Positions 29,262 to 39,079 of a stretch of DNA of 64,000 nt are shown piece after piece. Where the stretch lies: contig CAJQPE010000009.1 in assembly GCA_905480125.1 (NCBI GenBank), positions 1-64,000 of the forward strand. Reading direction: 5' to 3'. This stretch comes from an uncultured Flavobacteriales bacterium. Its GTDB lineage: Bacteria > Bacteroidota > Bacteroidia > Flavobacteriales_G > NORP312. Every line of letters begins with the position of its first letter. Position 1 is the stretch's first letter. Both the position numbers and the translations under genes were made by a program. Below the pieces are notes generated by a model. The model made no database searches. It worked only from the letters and a program-made list of their open reading frames with translations, and was not told where the DNA came from.

Positions 29262-29753
29262 ATGAAAAAAATAATTATCATCTCAGTTGTTGCGCTTTCA
29301 ATATTAATTGCCTTTACAAGTGCAATTAAAATAGACCAGTCTGGAGAGATTATTGATTCTTGCACTTCTTCAGAAACTAAAAAAAAGTGCAAGGAACTTT
29401 TGGAGCCCTATAGTTATGATGCTTCTAAAAGAAGTAGTATTACTTTTAAGAATAAAAAACAAAAGAAGGAACTAGAGATTCCCCTATATATAGGTGAGAA
29501 ATATCGAATTATCTTTAGTAAAGAAGGTTTACCGCAAGATATAGAGATTAATGTCTATGATCATAAATTTGAGTCAAAGCACAGGAACTTGCTTTTCACT
29601 TCTAAAGATTTTCCTTCTGAACAAATAGAATATGCTTGGGAGCCAAAGAAATCTAAAAAAATGTATATTGACTATGATATTCCCCCAACAAACGACACAA
29701 TAAAAAAAGGCTGTATTGTAATGGTACTAGGCTATTTAGCGAAAGAGGGGTGA
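29262..29753 (+). CDS. Hypothetical secreted protein
   Basis: Signal peptide MKKIIIISVVALSILIAFTSA; track start 29238 is probably too early. Confidence 0.5.
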   Translation: MKKIIIISVVALSILIAFTSAIKIDQSGEIIDSCTSSETKKKCKELLEPYSYDASKRSSITFKNKKQKKELEIPLYIGEKYRIIFSKEGLPQDIEINVYDHKFESKHRNLLFTSKDFPSEQIEYAWEPKKSKKMYIDYDIPPTNDTIKKGCIVMVLGYLAKEG

Positions 29754-29859
29754 GAAAATAACACATTAATTACTTTCTCTGATCCATAATTCAAATGGGT
29801 AATTTTAATAAGAAATACTGCGCAATTCCTATATTTGTCCACCATTTTCAAAAATCAAG

Positions 29860-31797
29860 ATGATTAATATTACACTTCCAGACGGAACAATTAGAGCAGT
29901 TGAAGCAGGAACAACTGCTCATGAAATCGCGCTCAGTATAAGTGAAGGTTTAGCAAGAAATGTTCTCTCCGCTAAAGTTAATAACGAAGTATGGGATTCT
30001 AATAGGCCTATCGTAGAAAGTTGTGATTTAAAATTACTAACATGGAATGATGATGAAGGCAAATCAACAATGTGGCATTCATCTGCTCATCTATTAGCAG
30101 AAGCTCTAGAAGTCATTTATCCTGGAGTTAAATTGGGGATTGGACCTTCAATCGAACGTGGTTTTTATTACGATGTTGACTTTGGTGAAATATCATTTTC
30201 ATCAGATGATCTTCAAAAAGTAGAAGAAAAAATGAAAGAATTGGCCCGAACAAAAAGCCAATATATTCGAAAAGACATCTCTAAAGATGATGCTATTGCC
30301 TACTTTACTGAAAAACAAGATCAATACAAATTAGAACTTTTAGAAGGATTAGATGACGGGACTATAACTTTTTATACGCAAGGAAACTTCACGGATTTAT
30401 GTCGTGGTCCGCATATTCCCAATACAGGATCAATTAAAGCTATTAAACTTCTTAAAGTCGCAGGTGCCTATTGGAGGGGAGATGTTGAAAGAAAACAATT
30501 AACTAGAATTTATGGAATCTCTTTCCCTAAAAACAAAGAGCTCATCGAGTATCTCGAAATGCTTGAAGAAGCAGAAAAGAGAGATCATAGAAAACTTGGT
30601 AAAGAACTCGAACTATTTACTTTCTCTCAAAAAGTTGGACAAGGATTACCCTTATGGTTGCCAAAAGGTGCTGCACTCAGAGAAAAATTAGAATCTTTTT
30701 TGCGGAAGGCGCAGTTAAAATCTGGATATCAGCCAGTTATAACTCCCCATATTGGAAATAAAGAATTATATGTTTGCTCAGGTCATTACGATAAATACGG
30801 TGAAGATTCTTTTCAGCCAATTAACACACCTAACGAAGGAGAAGAGTTTTACCTAAAACCGATGAACTGTCCGCATCACTGTGAAATTTACAAATCAATT
30901 CCTCGTTCTTATAAAGATCTACCTATACGATTCGCTGAGTTTGGCACCGTATACCGTTATGAGCAAAGTGGTGAATTACATGGTCTAACCAGGGTTAGAG
31001 GTTTTACACAAGATGATGCACATATCTTCTGCCGTCCTGAGCAAGTTAAAGAAGAGTTCAAAAAAGTTATTGATCTTGTCCTTTATGTTTTTAATGCACT
31101 TGATTTCAAAGATTTCACAGCACAAGTTTCACTAAGACATCATACAGACAGAAATAAATACATTGGTTCTGATGAAAACTGGGATAAGGCAGAAAAAGCA
31201 ATAATCGAAGCTTCTGCTGAAAAGGGTTTGGATACCGTTGTCGAATATAATGAAGCTGCCTTTTATGGACCTAAGCTCGATTTCATGGTTAAGGATGCTA
31301 TTGGTAGAACATGGCAATTAGGTACTATTCAAGTTGATTACAATTTACCAGAGCGTTTCGAACTAGAATATATTGGCAACGATAATCAAGCGCACAAACC
31401 AGTAATGATTCATCGAGCACCGTTCGGTTCACTAGAAAGATTTGTAGCCGTTTTGATTGAGCATTGTGCTGGTAAATTTCCCTTATGGCTTACGCCAGAT
31501 CAGTTTACAATTTTACCAATCAGCGAAAGGTTTAATGAACAGGCCCAAAACCTTTTAATTTCATTAAATAATTACGATATTCGCGGCTTCGTTGACGATA
31601 GAAACGAAAAGATAGGTAAAAAAATTAGAGACACGGAGCTAAAAAAAGTTCCATATATGTTGATTTTAGGAGAAAAAGAGGTAGAATCTAATACATTGTC
31701 TGTCAGGAAACAAGGTGAAGGAGACATAGGATCTTTTACTGAAAAAAGTTTTATAGAATTAATTAATAACCAAATTGAAGCCACATTGGCTCAATAA
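29860..31797 (+). CDS. thrS: Threonyl-tRNA synthetase
   Basis: TGS domain, [26 protein letters not shown], class II motifs, anticodon-binding domain. Confidence 0.98.
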   Translation: MINITLPDGTIRAVEAGTTAHEIALSISEGLARNVLSAKVNNEVWDSNRPIVESCDLKLLTWNDDEGKSTMWHSSAHLLAEALEVIYPGVKLGIGPSIERGFYYDVDFGEISFSSDDLQKVEEKMKELARTKSQYIRKDISKDDAIAYFTEKQDQYKLELLEGLDDGTITFYTQGNFTDLCRGPHIPNTGSIKAIKLLKVAGAYWRGDVERKQLTRIYGISFPKNKELIEYLEMLEEAEKRDHRKLGKELELFTFSQKVGQGLPLWLPKGAALREKLESFLRKAQLKSGYQPVITPHIGNKELYVCSGHYDKYGEDSFQPINTPNEGEEFYLKPMNCPHHCEIYKSIPRSYKDLPIRFAEFGTVYRYEQSGELHGLTRVRGFTQDDAHIFCRPEQVKEEFKKVIDLVLYVFNALDFKDFTAQVSLRHHTDRNKYIGSDENWDKAEKAIIEASAEKGLDTVVEYNEAAFYGPKLDFMVKDAIGRTWQLGTIQVDYNLPERFELEYIGNDNQAHKPVMIHRAPFGSLERFVAVLIEHCAGKFPLWLTPDQFTILPISERFNEQAQNLLISLNNYDIRGFVDDRNEKIGKKIRDTELKKVPYMLILGEKEVESNTLSVRKQGEGDIGSFTEKSFIELINNQIEATLAQ

Positions 31798-31820
31798 CAA
31801 ATTATAGGAGGAACCGAGTT

Positions 31821-32378
31821 ATTGCAAAAAGATTTAATAGACGGAATAGAGGTAGACGGGTAGTTAAAGAAGACCCGCACAAAATTAACGACCGAATTAT
31901 TGCACGTGAAGTGCGTGTGGTAGCCGATGGTATTGAGCCAAAGGTCTACCCCCTAGCAGAAGCTTTGCAATTTGCTGAGGAACAGGAATTAGATTTAGTC
32001 GAAATTTCGCCTAACGCCAAGCCACCTGTTTGTAAAATTATAGATTATAAAAAATTCTTATACGAACAAAAAAAGAGACAAAAAGAAATAAAATCTAATG
32101 CTTCTAAAGTTGTTATCAAGGAAATTAGATTTGGTCCAAATACTGATGATCATGATTTCAATTTTAAATTGAAACATGCAAAAGGTTTCTTGGAGGACAA
32201 TGCTAAGCTAAAAGCATTTGTTTTCTTTAAAGGCCGCTCGATTATGTTTAAAGAACAAGGGGAAATAATATTATTACGATTAGCGCAAGAGTTAGAAGAT
32301 TATGGCGTGGTGGAAAGCATGCCTAAATTAGAAGGTAAACGAATGATAATGTTTATTTCGCCTAAAAAGAAAAAGTAA
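31821..32378 (+). CDS. infC: Translation initiation factor IF-3, probable ATT (AUU) start
   Basis: In-frame N-terminal extension [34 protein letters not shown] precedes the track start 31911; AGGAGG at 31806-31811, 9 nt before ATT; core [31 protein letters not shown]. Confidence 0.88.
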   Translation: MAKRFNRRNRGRRVVKEDPHKINDRIIAREVRVVADGIEPKVYPLAEALQFAEEQELDLVEISPNAKPPVCKIIDYKKFLYEQKKRQKEIKSNASKVVIKEIRFGPNTDDHDFNFKLKHAKGFLEDNAKLKAFVFFKGRSIMFKEQGEIILLRLAQELEDYGVVESMPKLEGKRMIMFISPKKKK

Positions 32379-32401
32379 GAACAATTAATAAATAAGCAAT
32401 T

Positions 32402-32596
32402 ATGCCAAAAATGAAAACAAATTCCAGCGCGAAGAAGAGATTCAAGCTAACTGGTAGCGGCAAAATTAAGAGAAAGCATGCTTTCAAAAGTCACATCTTA
32501 ACTAAGAAGTCGACTAAAAGAAAACGTGCTTTAACTCAATTTACCGTAGTTGACAAAGCTGATGTTAAAAGCATCAAGAAGTTACTTTGTATGTAA
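32402..32596 (+). CDS. rpmI: Ribosomal protein bL35
   Basis: [42 protein letters not shown]. Confidence 0.97.
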   Translation: MPKMKTNSSAKKRFKLTGSGKIKRKHAFKSHILTKKSTKRKRALTQFTVVDKADVKSIKKLLCM

Positions 32597-32631
32597 CTAA
32601 TACTTTGTTAGAAGTTTAAATTTAATAACCA

Positions 32632-32676
32632 GATAATTAGTTTAAAAGACTCAATAAAATAAGAGCGCTAATTATC
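32632..32676 (+). promoter_or_regulatory. Inverted repeat GATAATTAG...CTAATTATC in front of rplT
   Basis: Perfect 9-bp arms (32632-32640 / 32668-32676), ending 15 nt before the rplT ATG. Confidence 0.35.
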
Positions 32677-32691
32677 AAAAAAAATTAAAAT

Positions 32692-33036
32692 ATGCCAAGA
32701 TCAGTTAACTCCGTAGCAGCAAAAGCCAGAAGAAAAAAGGTTTTAAAGGCTGCAAAAGGATACTTCGGAAGAAGAAAGAATGTGCACACTGTAGCCAAAA
32801 ATGCCGTTGAAAAAGCAGGGGTTTATGCATACATTGGAAGAAAACAAAAGAAAAGAAATTTCAGATCTCTTTGGATTCAAAGAATTAACGCTGGAGCAAG
32901 AATTAATGGTATGTCTTACTCAGAACTAATGGGTAAATTAGCTAATAAAGAAATCGACTTGAACAGAAAAGTTCTTGCAGATTTAGCTATGAATCAACCA
33001 GATGCTTTTAAGGCAGTCTGTGATTCTGTAAAATAA
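32692..33036 (+). CDS. rplT: Ribosomal protein bL20
   Basis: [70 protein letters not shown]. Confidence 0.98.
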   Translation: MPRSVNSVAAKARRKKVLKAAKGYFGRRKNVHTVAKNAVEKAGVYAYIGRKQKKRNFRSLWIQRINAGARINGMSYSELMGKLANKEIDLNRKVLADLAMNQPDAFKAVCDSVK

Positions 33037-33054
33037 TCGACTATTCATAATTTT

Positions 33055-33088
33055 AAAAAGGGAATTGTTAATCCAATTCCCTTTTTTT
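33055..33088 (+). terminator. Intrinsic terminator of the thrS-infC-rpmI-rplT cluster
   Basis: AAAAAGGGAATTG-TTAATC-CAATTCCCTTTTTTT. Confidence 0.85.
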
Positions 33089-33107
33089 GTGTCGTAAATT
33101 TATATCA

Positions 33108-34193
33108 ATGAATAAATTACTACTAACTAGTTTTATCGCCAGCCTTTCCTTTTCAACTTTAGCGCAAAATCCTGCCATGGATATTTGCCCAATTCCTATA
33201 AGTAGTAATGTTCCTTCTAGCCAAGTGTATTCCATCGAAGGAAAAATTGTACAACTAGATTCAATTGTTAACTCTAAACCAACTATACTAATTTTTTATC
33301 GCGGTGGCTGGTGCCCGTATTGTAAAAGACAACTCAGTATACTTGAAGAAATCAAGAATGAAATAAGTGAACAAGGTTATCAAATAATTGCTTTAAGTGC
33401 AGATCATTATTCTAATTCACAAAAGACTGTCCAAAATAATAAATTGACTTTCCAGGTTTTTTCTGATTTTGAGCAAAATTCAGCTAAAAAGTATGGCATT
33501 TCTTTCATTTTAGATCAAAAAACATATAAAAAGTATAAAAATGTGCTTCAGTTCGATCTCGAGAAATGGGGAGGTAATGATAAACACGAATTACCTGTCC
33601 CTTCGATTTTTATCATCAAAGAAAAACGAATTCTGTATTCTTATGTAAATCCAGAATATAAAACAAGGTTGGCAGCAGAAGTTCTATTAGCCGTACTTCA
33701 TAATTTAGAAAACAAAAACTTAGCCACTTATAGAGCTATAAAAAATTCAGAACCGAAAGATGTTCATAGTCCTGAAGCAATAGTTTCAGCACTACTGAGT
33801 TCAATTTCAGTTAATAAAGGCGAAACTGCTGATTGGAAGAGATTTGAAACACTTTTTCTTCCCAAAGCACAAATTTCAGTTTTACAATATAAAATAGACA
33901 CATCTAAATTGCTTAACTTTAGTTTAAAATCGTTTATCGCAAATTCGAGCGCAAATTCAACAGAAAAGGGATTTAGAGAATATAGTACTGGTAATACAAT
34001 TGAAGAATACAATGGCCTTGCTACTGTCTTTCAAAGTTACGTAGCACTAGAAGGAGAAACTCAAGTAAAAGGGGTTAATACCTACCAATTAGTTTACCAA
34101 GACAAACGATGGTGGATTGCTTCTTTGATCTTGACCAGTAATATAAATGGAATCGAAGTCCCTGAGCAATATATTCAAAAGAGTAAAAATTAG
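33108..34193 (+). CDS. Peroxiredoxin-like (AhpC/TSA) secreted protein with C-terminal nuclear-transport-factor-like region
   Basis: ILIFYRGGWCPYCKRQLSILEEI; signal peptide from ATG 33108; C-terminal VSALLSSISVNKGETADWKRFETLFLP...WWIASLIL. Confidence 0.8.
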   Translation: MNKLLLTSFIASLSFSTLAQNPAMDICPIPISSNVPSSQVYSIEGKIVQLDSIVNSKPTILIFYRGGWCPYCKRQLSILEEIKNEISEQGYQIIALSADHYSNSQKTVQNNKLTFQVFSDFEQNSAKKYGISFILDQKTYKKYKNVLQFDLEKWGGNDKHELPVPSIFIIKEKRILYSYVNPEYKTRLAAEVLLAVLHNLENKNLATYRAIKNSEPKDVHSPEAIVSALLSSISVNKGETADWKRFETLFLPKAQISVLQYKIDTSKLLNFSLKSFIANSSANSTEKGFREYSTGNTIEEYNGLATVFQSYVALEGETQVKGVNTYQLVYQDKRWWIASLILTSNINGIEVPEQYIQKSKN

Positions 34194-34220
34194 AAAGTTT
34201 AATAATTTCTTAACATACTC

Positions 34221-34240
34221 ATAACATATTTATATGTTAT
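34221..34240. promoter_or_regulatory. AT-rich palindrome ATAACATAT-TT-ATATGTTAT upstream of TauE gene
   Basis: 9-bp arms with 2-nt centre, about 20 bp upstream of the start codon. Confidence 0.3.
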
Positions 34241-34261
34241 TTGTCACCAAATTAGTTGAAA

Positions 34262-35035
34262 ATGGATTTTGCAATAATTGTTGTCGTAAGCTGTTTAGCC
34301 TCCCTCCTTACATTCTTTTCTGGGTTTGGACTAGGGACAATTCTTACACCTGCATTTATGATGTTTTTTCCAGTAGAAATTGCAATAGCTATGACTGGTA
34401 TTGTTCACTTCTCCAACAACCTATTCAAACTAGGGTTAATTGGTAAAAACATCAACTATCCTATTCTACTTAAGTTTGGTGTGCCTGCTATGCTTGGAGG
34501 TTTTGGTGGAGCAATACTACTGAATGAGTTAAACTCTTTTAATGACCTTATCTCCTACTCTTTTGCAGGATGGATTTTCGAAACAAGAGGTGTTAATTTA
34601 GCAATAGCTGGAGTCATGATATTTTTTGCATTTTTCGATCTGATTCCCAAATTAAAAAAATTAGAGTTTTCGTCAAATTTTTTAGTTCCTGGTGGAATAT
34701 TGAGTGGATTTTTCGGTGGATTATCAGGTCATCAAGGTGCACTAAGAAGTGCATTCTTAATAAAAAGTGGACTGACCAAAGAGCAATTTATTGCTACCGG
34801 AGTGAGTGTAGCTTGTTTGGTTGATGTTTCGAGATTATTAATCTATTCTAACAGTGGCAGTTTTGAAAGCGCCACAGATAACCTTACTCTTATATTATCT
34901 GCAACAGGAGCAGCATTCATAGGTGCAATCGTAGGTAAGAAACTACTCAAGAAAGTTACAATAGATGCTTTGCAACTCTTTGTCGGATTACTAATCATTG
35001 TTCTGGCAATAGGTTTAGCTATTGGGCTATTTTAA
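34262..35035 (+). CDS. TauE/SafE family sulfite exporter
   Basis: Eight hydrophobic helices; FFSGFGLGTILTPAFMMFFPVEIAIAMTGIVHFSNNLFKL; GGLSGHQGALRSAFL. Confidence 0.85.
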   Translation: MDFAIIVVVSCLASLLTFFSGFGLGTILTPAFMMFFPVEIAIAMTGIVHFSNNLFKLGLIGKNINYPILLKFGVPAMLGGFGGAILLNELNSFNDLISYSFAGWIFETRGVNLAIAGVMIFFAFFDLIPKLKKLEFSSNFLVPGGILSGFFGGLSGHQGALRSAFLIKSGLTKEQFIATGVSVACLVDVSRLLIYSNSGSFESATDNLTLILSATGAAFIGAIVGKKLLKKVTIDALQLFVGLLIIVLAIGLAIGLF

Positions 35036-35087
35036 TATAGAAGACACAGCATTTATAACTGTTTCAGCTTTAATATGAAGTTAATCC

Positions 35088-35110
35088 CAATTATAAAATT
35101 GGTATTTTTG
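35088..35110 (+). terminator. Weak intrinsic terminator candidate after the TauE gene
   Basis: CCAATT-ATAA-AATTGG followed by TATTTTT. Confidence 0.4.
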
Positions 35111-35160
35111 GATAGAAATCAAATCAATTTGTTATTCGAGTTTGACCTAATATATTATTT

Positions 35161-35304
35161 ATGATTGAAAAAATGACAACAGGCGAATGGTTTGTTTTCG
35201 GTTTTGTTAGCATCTTATTTTTTGGAGGATTAACAATTTACGTTCGTTACCAAATAAAGAGATTTAAACAATTAAAAGAAAAAAAAGCTAAAAAAAAGCT
35301 CTGA
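35161..35304 (+). CDS. Small single-pass membrane protein, 47 aa (absent from ORF track)
   Basis: Direct translation MIEKMTTGEWFVFGFVSILFFGGLTIYVRYQIKRFKQLKEKKAKKKL*: one TM helix plus Lys-rich tail. Confidence 0.6.
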   Translation: MIEKMTTGEWFVFGFVSILFFGGLTIYVRYQIKRFKQLKEKKAKKKL

Positions 35305-35404
35305 AGTGATCGCTAAAGTAGCCAGAATAACTTAGCAAATATAACAAAAGGTATAAGCACGTTTTGTTAATGTCAATAACATTTTGACTATACAGCTTAT
35401 TTTT

Positions 35405-35836
35405 CTAATCATCCCAAGAACCGTATCCTCCCTTTAGGTCAATGATTTGAACAAAACCCATTTTAGACATTTTTTCAGCTGCCTTTGCACTTCTAACTCC
35501 TCCAGCGCAATAAACTAGAGTTGGTTTTGTTTTATCTAAAGCAGCTATTTTTTCTTCAAAGTCACTTGCTTGGTAATCAATATTTATAGCACCTTCAATT
35601 ACTCCGTTTTCGCATTCACCGGATGTTCGGACGTCAATCAGCTGGTAATCAGATAATTCTGACAAATTCTTTTTAAAATTAGATGCTGATACCCGTTCAA
35701 TTTTATTGCTGCCAGAATCTGTATTAGATTCATTTTGTGCACAGCTTGAAACCGAAATAACAGTTATCAAAAAAAGTGATAATAGGGTTTTATTGGTCAT
35801 CTTCATAGTTAAATTATAATGTGGAAGGACAAACAT
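35405..35836 (-). CDS. Rhodanese-like domain lipoprotein (start probably 35806)
   Basis: Lipobox SVSSCAQ; YQLIDVRTSGECENGVIEGAINID; LVYCAGGVRSAKAAEKM active Cys. Confidence 0.88.
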   Translation of the reverse strand: MFVLPHYNLTMKMTNKTLLSLFLITVISVSSCAQNESNTDSGSNKIERVSASNFKKNLSELSDYQLIDVRTSGECENGVIEGAINIDYQASDFEEKIAALDKTKPTLVYCAGGVRSAKAAEKMSKMGFVQIIDLKGGYGSWDD

Positions 35837-37217
35837 ATTCTGTTACGGGAACACTTGTTTTTATTATTTGATCGAAACCTTCTTCTATGTTAATAATATT
35901 GTGATATCCATGCGCTTTTAAAATTGAACACGCTGCCACAGATCTATATCCTCCTTTGCAATGCAGGTAATATTCTTTATTCGAATCAATATTTGGAAAA
36001 TTATCATTGATATAATCTAAAGGAAATGATTCAGCTCCTTTAATATGTTCAGTAACATATTCTCCGGGTTTCCTTACATCTAAAACATTTAGCTTAGAAG
36101 AAAAAGTAGTTTCAAATTCTTCTGGAGTAATAGATTCAATGTCTTCAAGTTCGTTCCCCGCAATTTTCCATACATTGATGCCCCCTTTTAGGTGTCCTAA
36201 AACGTTATCATAACCAACACGGGCAAGCCTGAGAACAGCTTCTTCTTCTTTTCCTTCTGGAGCGATTAGAATTATCTTTTGATTTAAGTCAATAATCAAT
36301 GCTCCAACCCAAAGTGCGAAGCTTCCATTTAATCCAATAAACATTGAATTTGGAATATGTGCACTTGCAAATTCTTGCTCTGTTCTTACATCAAGAACTA
36401 ACACATTTTCTTGCACTGCTAATTCTTGAAATTCGAATATAGGAATTGCCTTATTTCCTTGGCTCATAACCTCGTCAATTTCTTGATAACCTGACTTATT
36501 CATCATCGCATTTTTCGGAAAATACTGGGGTGGCGGAAGCATACCATCTAACACTTCAGCAACAAACTCTGCTTTAGTCATATCCGCTCGTAAAGCGTAA
36601 TTAGTGGCTTTCTGATTTCCAAGAGTATCTGTTGTTTCTGTACTCATGTTCTTTCCGCACGAAGATCCAGCACCATGAGCCGGATATACAATTAAATCAT
36701 CGTTAAGCGGCATTATTTTGTTTCTTAGTGAATCGAACAACATTGCTGCTAAACCTTCTTTAGTAAGATCAGACTTGATTGCCAAATCTGGTCTCCCAAC
36801 ATCGCCAATAAACAATGTATCTCCTGTTACAATTCCATGGTCTTTGCCATTCTCGTCAATCAATAAAAAAGTACTAGATTCAAGTGTATGACCAGGGGTG
36901 TGTAACACCCTAATAGTTGCATCACCGACTTTAAACTCTTGTTGATCAACCGCTTCAATTATGTCAAAATTTGTATTTGCTGTTGGACCATAAACAATTT
37001 TAGCGCCAGTTTTCTTAGCTAAATCAATATGTCCAGAAACAAAGTCTGCATGAAAATGAGTTTCGAAAATATATTTAATAGTAGCTCCGTTTTCAGCAGC
37101 CATATCAATGTATGGTTTTGTTTCTCTTAACGGGTCAATAATGGCAACCTCTCCTTTCGATTCAATATAATAAGCCGCTTCTGCCAAGCAATCTGTATAT
37201 ATCTGTTCTACTTTCAT
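35814..37217 (-). CDS. MBL-fold metallo-hydrolase with two rhodanese domains (persulfide dioxygenase/sulfurtransferase CstB-like)
   Basis: ETHFHADFVSGH, HTPGHTLES, GDTLFIGDVGRPDL; rhodanese 1 lacks an obvious Cys; rhodanese 2 has YYLHCKGGYRSVAACS. Confidence 0.92.
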   Translation of the reverse strand: MKVEQIYTDCLAEAAYYIESKGEVAIIDPLRETKPYIDMAAENGATIKYIFETHFHADFVSGHIDLAKKTGAKIVYGPTANTNFDIIEAVDQQEFKVGDATIRVLHTPGHTLESSTFLLIDENGKDHGIVTGDTLFIGDVGRPDLAIKSDLTKEGLAAMLFDSLRNKIMPLNDDLIVYPAHGAGSSCGKNMSTETTDTLGNQKATNYALRADMTKAEFVAEVLDGMLPPPQYFPKNAMMNKSGYQEIDEVMSQGNKAIPIFEFQELAVQENVLVLDVRTEQEFASAHIPNSMFIGLNGSFALWVGALIIDLNQKIILIAPEGKEEEAVLRLARVGYDNVLGHLKGGINVWKIAGNELEDIESITPEEFETTFSSKLNVLDVRKPGEYVTEHIKGAESFPLDYINDNFPNIDSNKEYYLHCKGGYRSVAACSILKAHGYHNIINIEEGFDQIIKTSVPVTEYVCPSTL

Positions 37218-37266
37218 ACTTCTACTAATTTATTTACCCAAAATTAAGATCAACGTTTCATTTAAA

Positions 37267-37284
37267 CTGTAACCAAAGTTACAG
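37267..37284. promoter_or_regulatory. Crp/Fnr-type operator candidate CTGTAAC-CAAA-GTTACAG
   Basis: Perfect 7-bp IR with 4-nt spacer, about 50 bp upstream of the MBL-rhodanese start; overlaps the SulP stop codon. Confidence 0.55.
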
Positions 37285-39018
37285 ATTTCTATCGCTCTGA
37301 TTTGCGATGTCTTTAAATTTATATTCTTCGTTTTCATCGCTAATTTCGCTCCCCTTATAAAAATCTAATGCATCAGCTGTTCTAATAAATAAACTATTTT
37401 TACCGATTAGATGGATTAATTCACTTTTCACAATCACGTCACGCACGGGTCCAATAACATCAGCCATACTAAATTTTATTCCTCTAGCTCTAAGTTCGGT
37501 TATCACTCTAAATAACATATTAACAGCACTAGAATCAAGATGATTAATGGCTTCTGCATCCAAAATAACAAGTTTAAGTTTATCTCCTTTCTTCTCAACC
37601 ATTTCAAATAAATTGTCTCTAAAATAATTACTGTTAGCAAAGTATAATTGACCATCAAATCTAAAAATCAAAACATCTTCTAATTGCTCGACATCTTTAA
37701 ACCTGTTAATGTTTCTAAAATATTTTGTCCCCTTAAAATTTCCTAACTCGGCAATATGCGGACGAGCACTTCTAAAAATTAGCATTCCTAAAGACAGCAT
37801 TACTCCTACTAGAATTCCATCTTTTATGCCTACTGTAAGCGTGACAAGAAAAGTAACAAGAAGCAAAAGCAGATCATCACGTTTGTAATTCCATAACTTC
37901 TTTGGAAATTTAAAATCTATTAAACCGAATACCGCAACCATTATTATTGATGCCAAAACCGCTTTAGGTAAATAATAAAACCAGGAGGTAATAAAAAGCA
38001 AAGTTGACCCAACGACCAAGGCACTTATCATCGCAGCTACTCCTGTTTTAGCTCCTGCTTGATCATTAACTGCTGAACGTGAAAAACCTCCAGTAGATGG
38101 ATAAGATTGGAATAATGCCCCACCAATATTAGCCAAACCAAGTGCGACTAATTCTTGATTAGCTCTAATGTTATTTTCACCATGCTTTTCTTCAATTGCT
38201 TTCCCTATAGATATCGCCTCCATGAAGGCAATTAATGCTAGTGTTAAAGAAATTGATAAGAGTTCATTTAGTGGCTTGTTATTAAAATTTGGCAACTTAA
38301 ATTCAGGGAGTCCTTCTGGAATATCACCTACTATACTTATACCAGTACTGGAAAGATTGGCAAATTTAACAATGAGTATACTTACAACAACTACAGCTAA
38401 TGCTGCTGGTATTTTGTTATTTATTCTTTTTAACACCAAAATCAAACCAATTCCTGATATACCGATTAGAAACGTAGTTAAATGAACACTTGAAATTTTT
38501 GAAAACATATCTATCAAAATTTCATGAGCATGATTACTTCGAACAATATCAATTCCTACAATATATTTTAGCTGATTTAATCCAATTATTATGGCTGCAG
38601 CAGAAGTAAACCCGCTGATAACAGGTTTTGACAAGAAATTAACCAAAAATCCTAGTCGAAACACTCCGAACAATAATTGAATTGTTCCCATCATAAAAGC
38701 AAGCAGCACGGCCATTTCAATATAATGATCTGAACCTGCAATAGCTATAGTGGTTAAGCCAGCAGCAACGAGAAGAGAATCCATAGCTACTGGGCCGATG
38801 GCAAGCTGCCTAGACGTTCCAAAAATCGAATATATAACTTGTGGCGTTAGAGCTGCATAAAGACCGTATACTGGAGGTAAGCCGGCTATTAACGCATAGG
38901 CCATTCCCTGCGGAATAAGCATAATACCCACAGTAATGCCAGCAAAAAAATCACCTCTGAAATATTCCTTCTTATACGAAGGCAACCAAGATAATATAGG
39001 TATAAGGTTTTTTAACAT
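37279..39018 (-). CDS. SulP family anion transporter with STAS domain
   Basis: DFFAGITVGIMLIPQGMAYALIAGLPPVYGLYAALTPQVIYSIFGTSRQLAIGPVA; C-terminal STAS LVILDAEAINHLDSSAVNML. Confidence 0.95.
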   Translation of the reverse strand: MLKNLIPILSWLPSYKKEYFRGDFFAGITVGIMLIPQGMAYALIAGLPPVYGLYAALTPQVIYSIFGTSRQLAIGPVAMDSLLVAAGLTTIAIAGSDHYIEMAVLLAFMMGTIQLLFGVFRLGFLVNFLSKPVISGFTSAAAIIIGLNQLKYIVGIDIVRSNHAHEILIDMFSKISSVHLTTFLIGISGIGLILVLKRINNKIPAALAVVVVSILIVKFANLSSTGISIVGDIPEGLPEFKLPNFNNKPLNELLSISLTLALIAFMEAISIGKAIEEKHGENNIRANQELVALGLANIGGALFQSYPSTGGFSRSAVNDQAGAKTGVAAMISALVVGSTLLFITSWFYYLPKAVLASIIMVAVFGLIDFKFPKKLWNYKRDDLLLLLVTFLVTLTVGIKDGILVGVMLSLGMLIFRSARPHIAELGNFKGTKYFRNINRFKDVEQLEDVLIFRFDGQLYFANSNYFRDNLFEMVEKKGDKLKLVILDAEAINHLDSSAVNMLFRVITELRARGIKFSMADVIGPVRDVIVKSELIHLIGKNSLFIRTADALDFYKGSEISDENEEYKFKDIANQSDRNL

Positions 39019-39063
39019 TAGTGAAACTTAAATACAAAGTTAATAGACTATATTAGTTGTACC

Positions 39064-39079
39064 AGTATCATTTGTTACT
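39064..39079. promoter_or_regulatory. Second, imperfect Crp/Fnr-type operator candidate AGTATC-ATTT-GTTACT
   Basis: 5-4-5 layout with one mismatched pair, about 46 bp upstream of the SulP start. Confidence 0.4.
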
